Below are positions 6,406 to 12,277 of a stretch of DNA of 33,526 nt, one piece after another; within the stretch, counting starts at the first letter, position 1, and every line of letters starts with the position of its first letter. The position numbers and the translations under genes were made by a program. Below the pieces are notes generated by a model. The model had not been told where the DNA came from. It saw nothing but the letters and a program-made list of their open reading frames with translations, and ran no database searches. Where the stretch lies: NCBI GenBank assembly GCA_938017505.1, contig CALIKV010000025.1:1-33526 (forward strand). Direction: 5' to 3'. The stretch comes from an uncultured Sulfolobales archaeon (GTDB lineage Archaea; Thermoproteota; Thermoprotei_A; Sulfolobales; NBVN01).

Positions 6406-7686
6406 ATGGAGTTCGATATCAATTATCTGAGGGGTCTTCAGGTCCTTGACTCTAGGGGTAATCCGACGGTTGAGGTGGTTGTGGTCACTGAGGGCGGCGG
6501 TTATGGGAGGGCTATGGCCCCTGCGGGAGCCTCCAGAGGCAGGAGGGAGGCTGTTGACCTTAGGGACGGTGGTTCCAGGTTCCTTGGTATGGGGGTTCTC
6601 AAGGCTGTTGAGGCAGTCAATAAGGTCCTTGCCCCCGCGTTAATAGGGCTTAACTCCTCCAACTACAGACTCGTTGACAGGAAGATTATAGAGGTTGATG
6701 GAACACCGGAGAAATCAAGGGTTGGCGGTAACGCGTGTGTGGCTACGTCGCTGGCGAACATAAAGGCGGCCGCCGACACTATGGGGATCCCGTTATTTAA
6801 CTTCATAGGAGGTTTTAAAGCCAGGTTACTGCCCACGCCCCTCATGAACGTGATCAATGGAGGGGCCCACGCCGGGAATGAGTTGAGCGTTCAGGAGTTC
6901 ATGCTAATACCTGTGGGGGCTGATAAGTTCAGCGAGGCCTTAAGGATAGGAGTCGAGGTTTATGGGGGGCTGAAGAAGTTCCTCAAGGACAGCTACGGTC
7001 CAGGAGCTATTAACGTAGGTGATGAAGGGGGCTTCGCCCCGCCTATGAGGAGGGTGGAGGAGGCTCTAAACGCCCTAACGGAGGCTGTGAGGCTAGCCGG
7101 GTACGCAGTCGGTAGTGACGTCTTGATAGGGATGGATGCAGCGGCTAGCCAATTCTACGAGGAGTCGAGCGGTAAGTATAGGGTGGACGGGAGACTCCTG
7201 AGTCATGAGGAGTTGCTCGAGATGTACCTGGATCTAGTTCCTAGGTATTCAGTAGCGTACCTGGAGGACCCGTTTAACGAGGACTCACCGGCTATGTATG
7301 GGGAGTTGAGGAAGGCCCTTAAGGGGGAGGCTTTGGTGATAGGCGATGACCTGACGGTCACCAGAGAGGATTTAGTCAGCGAGTACCTTGGGAAGGGGTT
7401 CATAGACGGCGCCATCATTAAAGTGAATCAAGTAGGCACGTACTCAGAGGCTGAGAACGCTGTGAGAAGGCTCTTGACTAGCGGGGGTAAGGCTATCATC
7501 AGTCATAGAAGCGGGGAGACCGAGGATAACACGATAGCGCACATAGCTGTGGGTCTGGAGACAGGCATAATCAAGACCGGCGCGCCGGCCAGGGGTGAGA
7601 GAACTGCTAAATATAACGAGCTACTCAGGATCGAGGATTACCTAGGCGATGAGGCCCTCTTCCAGAGGGGAAGGCCCTTCAAGTAG
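6406..7686 (+). CDS. eno: Enolase (phosphopyruvate hydratase)
   Basis: Glycolytic/gluconeogenic enzyme interconverting 2-phosphoglycerate and phosphoenolpyruvate in the cytosol, Mg2+-dependent. The 426-residue product has family length and all signatures: GLQVLDSRGNPTVEV, the substrate loop GASRGRREA, INGGAHAGNELSVQEFM, the metal ligands in GMDAAASQFY, YLEDPFNEDS and VIGDDLTVT, the catalytic Lys in IIKVNQVGT, and ISHRSGETEDNTIAHIAVG. A longer reading from GTG 6382 is possible, but a TATA-like ttaacttaatt (about 6363-6373) places transcription near 6395, and GGTGTGTGT precedes ATG 6406, whose MEFDINYLRGLQ fits the family N-terminus. It stands alone, convergent with the next small gene. Confidence 0.97.
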   Translation: MEFDINYLRGLQVLDSRGNPTVEVVVVTEGGGYGRAMAPAGASRGRREAVDLRDGGSRFLGMGVLKAVEAVNKVLAPALIGLNSSNYRLVDRKIIEVDGTPEKSRVGGNACVATSLANIKAAADTMGIPLFNFIGGFKARLLPTPLMNVINGGAHAGNELSVQEFMLIPVGADKFSEALRIGVEVYGGLKKFLKDSYGPGAINVGDEGGFAPPMRRVEEALNALTEAVRLAGYAVGSDVLIGMDAAASQFYEESSGKYRVDGRLLSHEELLEMYLDLVPRYSVAYLEDPFNEDSPAMYGELRKALKGEALVIGDDLTVTREDLVSEYLGKGFIDGAIIKVNQVGTYSEAENAVRRLLTSGGKAIISHRSGETEDNTIAHIAVGLETGIIKTGAPARGERTAKYNELLRIEDYLGDEALFQRGRPFK

Positions 7687-7710
7687 TTGAGTCCCGAGCC
7701 TTCAGATCGT

Positions 7711-7959
7711 TTAAGGCATCACGATAGCAACCACCAGAAACGCCACGCCAAGACCAAGCATTATTAAAGAGAACTCCTTTATACGCATACTGAAGAGGAG
7801 CTTTCCCAACCTCACCAACCCGTATATGACGTACCCTACAGCAACAATGGTTATCAGCACTAAACCGAAAACGGCAAGCACTGTCGCTAAGCTGCTTGAA
7901 CCTAGGTTCGTAAGCGGTGCGAAGAGCTCATTCAATACGTTAAGTACCTCTACACCCAA
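7711..7959 (-). CDS. Small two-helix membrane protein, unknown
   Basis: An 82-residue protein from TTG 7959 (GGTGATG lies upstream) with two hydrophobic segments, about residues 24-49 (ATVLAVFGLVLITIVAVGYV) and 62-81 (EFSLIMLGLGVAFLVVAIVM), linked by a basic loop (RLGKLLFSMRIKE) that should be cytoplasmic. It lies 24 nt from the enolase stop in convergent orientation. No family is recognised; the layout (Phe/Leu-rich, short loop) is typical of many archaeal small membrane proteins. Real gene likely because of length, codon use and ribosome binding site. Confidence 0.65.
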   Translation of the reverse strand: MGVEVLNVLNELFAPLTNLGSSSLATVLAVFGLVLITIVAVGYVIYGLVRLGKLLFSMRIKEFSLIMLGLGVAFLVVAIVMP

Positions 7960-8016
7960 CCCCCATCACCGATTAGAATTTTAAATAACGTGATTTCTTA
8001 AAAAGGATTAGCTCCT

Positions 8017-8913
8017 TTAGGTGCCCTCCCCGCTGTGAAGGGATGTGTCCTGCGGTCGCTGGAAGAACTTAATTGATTTAAGCATGGAGTACGTTAGCTC
8101 AGGATGCTTCATAGATATCTCCAGGACTAATCTCTTGATTAAGTTGTGCGTCATACATCCCCCTGTTAAACTCCCTGTAATCCGCTGGATTAATCCTGCA
8201 GACCCGATCGCGTAGGAGAACGCTATCACGTCAGCCCTCTGGACTTTATGGAAGGGACACAGGACGGGGACGCCGTCGACCTCCATCCCCCTGAGATCAA
8301 GTAGGTCTAGATCCCCAGTTCCGAGGATGACGTGCTCCATGAAGGCCTCATTGAGGTCCGTCAGCGTGTGGGGCAGTAGGAACGCTTGAGATTCCTGAAT
8401 GGCCTCAGAGCTTCTCGCGTCTCTGATGACCTCTATGGAGGTCTTAATCGACTCGCTAGCCAGACACTTAGGAGCTTCATGGGTCTTAATTATTTCATAA
8501 CTCGTGTTTCCTTTGCTTAGTAGGAGCGCGTCAACCCCCTCCTCACGCAGCGCATTCATAACCTCGTGAGATACCATGACTATCACATGCCCGTTAAACT
8601 TGACTTCAATCCTCGACAGTAGATACGCTAACGAGAACCCCTCTAAAACCCTCTCAAGCGGTATATACACTGAGACGCATGGAGCCCTACCGAGCTTAAT
8701 CCTCCCTGAGAAACTGTGTTTCACGTGGTTAGCCAGGGATTCTTCAAGACACGCTACGCATAATCTCTCACCAGAGCTATGCCTATAGTAGAAGGCAGTC
8801 CTCCTGCCGCACGTATTACACACTGCACTGCCGCCTTCATCAACTGATGCCGGCATCACCTCATCACCACCTACACAACCCCTTACAGTTTCAGCCTTGA
8901 GAGGGACCATCAC
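8017..8913 (-). CDS. TtuA/Ncs6-like tRNA thiolase homologue lacking the PP-loop (pseudoenzyme)
   Basis: A 298-residue protein aligned by eye along its whole length with TtuA/Ncs6/CTU1 tRNA 2-thiolation enzymes. It keeps the N-terminal zinc finger (C32-x2-C35 ... C52-x2-C55 around RRTAFYYRHSSGERLC), the central LPHTLTDLNEAFMEHVILGTGDLDLL (compare ATGHxxDD...LxGD) and the C-terminal VQRADVIAFSYA ... HNLIKRLVLEISMKHPELTYSMLKSI. The ATP-binding SGGKDS loop is replaced by YIPLERVLEGFSLAYLL, so adenylation should be lost. Start is GTG 8913 or ATG 8910 (overlapping the upstream gene) or ATG 8856, which has GAGGTG before it. It forms an operon with the preceding 110-residue gene. It may bind tRNA or regulate an active paralogue; this is inference. 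Confidence 0.65.
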   Translation of the reverse strand: MMVPLKAETVRGCVGGDEVMPASVDEGGSAVCNTCGRRTAFYYRHSSGERLCVACLEESLANHVKHSFSGRIKLGRAPCVSVYIPLERVLEGFSLAYLLSRIEVKFNGHVIVMVSHEVMNALREEGVDALLLSKGNTSYEIIKTHEAPKCLASESIKTSIEVIRDARSSEAIQESQAFLLPHTLTDLNEAFMEHVILGTGDLDLLDLRGMEVDGVPVLCPFHKVQRADVIAFSYAIGSAGLIQRITGSLTGGCMTHNLIKRLVLEISMKHPELTYSMLKSIKFFQRPQDTSLHSGEGT

Positions 8914-9242
8914 ATCAGGTCCTTCAATATGATCGCTATCTTGCTCATCACCTCATCATACGCGATCTCGCTCACCCCCTCACTTAAGAGAGCCACTATC
9001 TCCACGACATCTTTATCTAAGTCGAAGGATCCCTCAACAACCGCCTCATACATTTTACTGAAGTACGTGGTTAGGAGGCGTGGGTCCACGAGATTACTTA
9101 ACCACATGTTAAGCGCGTAAGCGATGAAGTGAATTAAGAAGGCGTTAGCGTATAGAGGGCCCTTAACCTCCATGACCTCCTCTAAAGCGTGAATCAGATG
9201 TGAGATAGGGGGTAAGTACTCGACCCTCAACCTACACACCAA
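8910..9242 (-). CDS. Hypothetical helical protein
   Basis: A 110-residue, mostly alpha-helical acidic protein (SHLIHALEEVMEV, LLTTYFSKMYEAVVEG, DKDVVEIVALLSEGVSEI) without cysteine clusters or an obvious catalytic motif. It starts at TTG 9242 or the adjacent GTG 9239 and its stop overlaps the start of the thiolase-like gene by four nt, so the two are probably translated together and may act together. A TATA-like CCTAAATACG (minus strand, about 9260-9270) could drive the pair. No family recognised. Confidence 0.7.
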   Translation of the reverse strand: MVCRLRVEYLPPISHLIHALEEVMEVKGPLYANAFLIHFIAYALNMWLSNLVDPRLLTTYFSKMYEAVVEGSFDLDKDVVEIVALLSEGVSEIAYDEVMSKIAIILKDLM

Positions 9243-9323
9243 ACACTAGATAACTGCACGTATTTAGGTCTTTCGAGAGAGTACGCGTGAGTTATCCACT
9301 GCGATGGCTCCAACGTCCACAAC

Positions 9324-9358
9324 TGAAGACCACACCCCCTTCACAGCAGAGGTCTTCA
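9324..9358 (-). terminator. Hairpin at the end of the UPF0148 gene
   Basis: Arms tgaagacc (9324-9331) and ggtcttca (9351-9358) form an 8-bp perfect stem around a 19-nt loop, overlapping the TGA stop of the gene that ends at 9356. No clear U-run follows on the minus strand, so it may stabilise or process the 3' end rather than terminate. Confidence 0.35.
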
Positions 9359-9709
9359 CGTCTTTTTAATTCGCCTCACCCGCTCCAGGACGTCAAGCAG
9401 GTATATCAGGTCCCTCAACCCACTTAAGTCTAGGTTTTCCTCCTTAAGTACTGCGTTTATATAATTATGCAACCTCCTAGCCACGACCTTCTCAAGCTCT
9501 CTCAGGACCGTAGTGGTCAACACCTCGACAGCCTCGTCCTCGCTTTTAACTATTTTAACTGGTCCATGGACTGGGCAGATCACCTCCCCACTCCTCAACT
9601 TGAACAATGGTAGATTACACAACGGACACGTCTGATCGAGCATTACAGCGCCGGACCTCATTAAATCACTCATCCTCTTAACAACCTCGTTTTTATCATC
9701 TGAACCCAC
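9356..9709 (-). CDS. UPF0148 / autoantigen p27-like zinc-ribbon protein
   Basis: Member of the archaeal family related to the human Sjogren syndrome/scleroderma autoantigen 1. The core is MSDLMRSGAVMLDQTCPLCN followed by LPLFKLRSGEVICPVHG, in which C-x2-C and C-x2-H form a zinc knuckle (the fourth ligand is His rather than Cys), then a helical tail ending in basic RVRRIKKT. I choose GTG 9709 (117 residues), preceded by GGGGTGGTGAA and by the TATA-like AACTTTATT near 9747; a longer frame to 9787 exists but adds nonconserved sequence. Function of the family is unknown. Confidence 0.82.
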   Translation of the reverse strand: MGSDDKNEVVKRMSDLMRSGAVMLDQTCPLCNLPLFKLRSGEVICPVHGPVKIVKSEDEAVEVLTTTVLRELEKVVARRLHNYINAVLKEENLDLSGLRDLIYLLDVLERVRRIKKT

Positions 9710-9994
9710 TTCACCACCCCAGACACGTAAGGCGTACGGCAGGGAATAAAGTTTGCGGTTAGTGTCACACCCGGACTGCCCCTGCATAATCTCGCTAGCA
9801 TCCTCACCGCTCAGCTAGTGCCTACATCACAGCAGGAGGGGCTGACTACGTGGCAACTAGGGGGCCTGATGAGCACTCCTTAAAACCCTGACGCGCCGTT
9901 CTTCACCGCGCCCTCGAAACCCCTCGCGAGGGGAATGGATGGTTAGAACCTCGACCACCCGAAAACGGTATATAAGGAGACCAGCGTCCTGCAG
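9710..9994. other. Intergenic region, GC-rich, possibly an unidentified structured RNA
   Basis: No convincing protein gene. The part 9841-9960 has about 61 percent GC by count, above the neighbouring genes. It contains a perfect 14-nt palindrome CCCCTCGCGAGGGG (9920-9933), paired GGCGCG/CGCGCC stretches, and beside it a strong TATA element (gtatataagg, 9968-9977) that can be read on either strand. On the plus strand CTGATGA and CTGA (near 9867 and 9889) resemble box C/D elements but are incomplete. High local GC with a promoter is the usual look of an RNA gene in a hyperthermophile; I cannot name one. Confidence 0.35.
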
Positions 9995-10927
9995 TTAGCC
10001 CGTTAACTCCGGCGGGACTGAATACATGTAGATCCTCCAACTCTTCCTCGGCAGTTCATATGCAAACTTAAGCGCGTCGGAGCCGTTCATGATCACGCCG
10101 TCAGGTCTCTCAACCCTGAAGCCCACTACCTTACCCTTATCTACTAAAACCTTCACTCTATACCCCTCATCATTTATTAAGTTATTGAAGAGGGTTTCGG
10201 TCTTTGCTTCTTCGTACCTCATCCTAAGAGTGGTTATTATCTCTCTACCTTGCAGTTCTTCCTTCTTACTAGCGATCAATTGCGACTTAAGCAATATTAA
10301 ACCGAGCTTAACATCGTCCTCCAGCGCCCTCGGGTCGCCGTAAGCTTTAAACGGTTCCTCAGGCACAGGGGGTGGTTGCGGAGGTGGGGGAGGCGCAGGG
10401 GGTTCAACGGAGGGCTTCGTCACTGCAGCGACGGGGGGTGGAGGCGCCGCTACTTGTTTCGGCGCTTCTACCTTCTCTTTCCTAAGAGGTTCCACGAGGG
10501 TAGGTAACTCGTATATTAACTTCCTGCGTAGGTTCTCTATGAACCTGCTTAAGGAGTCTTCAATCCTCCTCTCCTTAAGGAAGGAGGACTTAACGGTCAG
10601 CCTCCCTGTGAGTAGGGTGAAGAGCCCTCGCGTGACTATGTCTAGTCTAAATAAGAGGTATATGTCGCCTTGACCCTCAAGCTCGAGGACTTGGGCGTCA
10701 CCGGCCTTCGTGCTCTTCAGCTTAATGCCCAGCTTATTCCTCATCCCGCCTATCCTCAGCTCGATCTCACCCTCGTTGTCCTGAATCTTATGAACGGTCT
10801 CAACATAGACCTCGCTGAAGCTCCATAGGCTTAAGTGAAGGCGTAAGTCCCCTAGAATAACCATTATATCGTCCAGTGGTAAAGGGATCAGCGCCTCAAA
10901 ACTTCTGACTATTGTCACGTACCCCAC
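9995..10927 (-). CDS. StART-like (SRPBCC) protein with proline-rich linker and C-terminal domain
   Basis: Three parts in 310 residues. Residues 1-140 have the alternation of a helix-grip/SRPBCC or CoxG-like domain (SFEALIPLPLDDIMVILGDL, LELEGQGDIYLLFRL, GLFTLLTGRLTV, a final amphipathic helix SLSRFIENLRRKL). Residues 155-192 are a proline/alanine linker (APPPPVAA, PPAPPPPPQPPPVPEEP). Residues 193-310 form a separate domain with a helical start and KVLVDKGKVVGFRVERPDG. No membrane segment. Start is GTG 10927 (nearly leaderless given the TATA at 10949-10960) or GTG 10918 with GGTGGGG before it. The fold assignment is by pattern and the cellular role is unknown; ligand binding with a partner recruited by the linker is inference. 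Confidence 0.65.
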   Translation of the reverse strand: MGYVTIVRSFEALIPLPLDDIMVILGDLRLHLSLWSFSEVYVETVHKIQDNEGEIELRIGGMRNKLGIKLKSTKAGDAQVLELEGQGDIYLLFRLDIVTRGLFTLLTGRLTVKSSFLKERRIEDSLSRFIENLRRKLIYELPTLVEPLRKEKVEAPKQVAAPPPPVAAVTKPSVEPPAPPPPPQPPPVPEEPFKAYGDPRALEDDVKLGLILLKSQLIASKKEELQGREIITTLRMRYEEAKTETLFNNLINDEGYRVKVLVDKGKVVGFRVERPDGVIMNGSDALKFAYELPRKSWRIYMYSVPPELTG

Positions 10928-10948
10928 CTGAATAGCTAGAGGTTTGAG

Positions 10949-10992
10949 AATTTATAAAAAGCGTGAGTGATATAGGTTGTGATTCACAACCT
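10949..10992 (-). promoter_or_regulatory. Promoter with 19-nt perfect palindromic operator
   Basis: TATA TTTATAAATTC (minus strand, 10949-10960) serves the StART-like gene. About 28 nt further upstream the sequence aggttgtga-t-tcacaacct (10974-10992) is a perfect 9-1-9 dyad, the size of a dimeric winged-helix or Lrp-type regulator site. Placed upstream of TATA/BRE it would suit an activator. The regulator is unknown. Confidence 0.6.
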
Positions 10993-11091
10993 CAACGTCT
11001 CAGAGCCCACGGACAATCGCTCGAGCCGCTTCACCGTTAAAGTGAATAGTAGGTATCTGAACCCGGACAGTGCTCGCAGACCGTGACTCAC

Positions 11092-11373
11092 TTAAGCACC
11101 CTCTCCTTCTTCCTCACTCATCAAGTCGAGGAATATCTCGTAATAGTTCTCCTTCTCCTGCTCTAGCTCCTCGGACTTCCTCAGTTTCTCCCCCTCGGAA
11201 CTCACCACAGACGTTGTCTTCACTCTCCTTTCATCACTTGTCCTACTCTCTAGCTTGTACTTGTCGCCTTCCTTGAGCGCTTCCTTATAACCGCATCGAG
11301 GGCACACTAAGTACGTCTTGTCACCCTCCTTCACAGGCATCAACATGGTTCCACACTTGGGACAAAACTTCAT
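11092..11373 (-). CDS. TFS/RPC11-like N-terminal zinc ribbon protein without the C-terminal ribbon
   Basis: The first 30 residues, MKFCPKCGTMLMPVKEGDKT to YLVCPRCGY, are the N-terminal zinc ribbon (C4-x2-C7, C24-x2-C27) of archaeal transcript-cleavage factor TFS and RNA polymerase subunits Rpb9/RPC11. True TFS has a second ribbon carrying the Asp-Glu cleavage residues; here the remaining 60 residues are charged and helical (EGEKLRKSEELEQEKENYYEIFLDLMSEEEGEGA, in two pieces) with no cysteine. It could therefore dock on RNA polymerase but not stimulate cleavage. A TATA (minus-strand GTTTTTAAACC, about 11410-11420) precedes it. Family assignment is sure for the ribbon; the role is inferred. Confidence 0.75.
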   Translation of the reverse strand: MKFCPKCGTMLMPVKEGDKTYLVCPRCGYKEALKEGDKYKLESRTSDERRVKTTSVVSSEGEKLRKSEELEQEKENYYEIFLDLMSEEEGEGA

Positions 11374-11543
11374 ACCTCAAGACCCTTGAAGTATAACCCA
11401 CTACGGCGGTTTAAAAACTTTCGGTTCGTTCCTCGACATTAACCCTTACCTTGCGGACCCACGTACTATTAAGCGTTCGTTGTTGAGGTAGGGATTGAAG
11501 CACAACAGTCAATAGACGAGGTCTGGCGTGCTGACCCCTCAGT
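11374..11543. other. Intergenic region, promoter only
   Basis: About 170 nt between the TFS-like gene and the SmAP gene. Apart from the TATA at about 11410-11420 on the minus strand for the TFS-like gene I see no frame, repeat or clear RNA. Confidence 0.5.
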
Positions 11544-11798
11544 TCAGCCTTGTCTCTCGTAATCGATAACCACGTAGAGTACTTGACTCCCCCTTATTAA
11601 GATCGTCCCGTACTTAGCTATAGGTTTCATGTCATCGTCAGATACTTCCTCCGCGTTTATCATCACCAAGTTCATGGTGTTATCGGCGAAGACTAACTGC
11701 CCGACATAGGTATCCCCCTCCTTAACCTTAACTAAAACGTCCCTGTTAATGGAAGTCCTCAACACTTTTAAAGGACTCTCCAACCTAGACATCTCCAT
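11544..11798 (-). CDS. Sm-like archaeal protein (SmAP/Lsm)
   Basis: Ring-forming RNA-binding protein of the Sm/Lsm family, 84 residues. Sm1 motif: VLVKVKEGDTYVGQLVFADNTMNLV with the RNA-contacting Asp-x-Met-Asn; Sm2 motif: YGTILIRGSQVLYVV with the Ile-Arg-Gly signature. It binds U-rich RNA and is thought to act in RNA processing and tRNA metabolism. Start is ATG 11798 or ATG 11792 (MSRLESPLKVLRTSINRDVL), both close to a TATA (minus-strand TTTATATACC, about 11835-11847). Divergent from the Alba gene. Confidence 0.95.
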   Translation of the reverse strand: MEMSRLESPLKVLRTSINRDVLVKVKEGDTYVGQLVFADNTMNLVMINAEEVSDDDMKPIAKYGTILIRGSQVLYVVIDYERQG

Positions 11799-11968
11799 AC
11801 CTCAACACCGATCGCACTACCTAAACTAAACACAGGTATATAAATAAATAGTAACTATTCATCATGCCGCAACCCCTAACCCACCGTGCTTGATCAGGGT
11901 CTTGGCGACGAGGTTAGAGGCTGTAGATTTATTAGATCTTAAGGCTATATCCTTCCCAGGGTTAAGCT

Positions 11969-12238
11969 ATGAGTTCAATTGCTGTCAAGAAACTGAATGT
12001 TGGTAATAGACCTATGCAGACCTACGTGTACCTGGTTAGCACCTACATAAATCAGGGTGTCAAGAGGATAATCCTGCACGGTAGAGGAGAGAACATATCT
12101 AGGGCGGTTGACCTGTACAACCTGATTAACCATAGGTTAGGGGGGCTCGTGAGGCTCGCCGGAGTTGATATAGGTACTGAGGAGTTTAACGGCAGACACA
12201 CGCGTTACATAGAACTTAAGCTTGAGATACTCCTTTAG
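11969..12238 (+). CDS. albA2: Alba family DNA/RNA-binding protein (Alba2-like)
   Basis: Small dimeric chromatin and RNA-binding protein, 89 residues. The Alba fold is seen in VGNRPMQTYVYLVSTYINQG, VKRIILHGRGENISRAVDLYN and RLAGVDIGTEEF, ending in ELKLEILL. At the position of the two lysines that contact nucleic acid and are acetylated in Alba1 (GKKP), this protein has GNRP, so it is probably the second, less conserved Alba paralogue that pairs with Alba1. A TATA-like gatttattaga (about 11926-11937) lies upstream. It ends 39 nt from the convergent ABCE1 gene. Confidence 0.92.
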   Translation: MSSIAVKKLNVGNRPMQTYVYLVSTYINQGVKRIILHGRGENISRAVDLYNLINHRLGGLVRLAGVDIGTEEFNGRHTRYIELKLEILL

Positions 12239-12277
12239 AGGCTAGGTCGCGGGAGTCAAGCCTCTTCATCAGCGACC

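Noticed and set aside
9841-9895. Full box C/D sRNA on the plus strand
   Set aside because: One TGATGA and two CTGA are present, but no first C box, so the set is incomplete; kept only as part of the intergenic finding.
11461-11525. Sequence resembling a CRISPR repeat (GGGATTGAAGC)
   Set aside because: Single occurrence, no spaced copies anywhere in the window.
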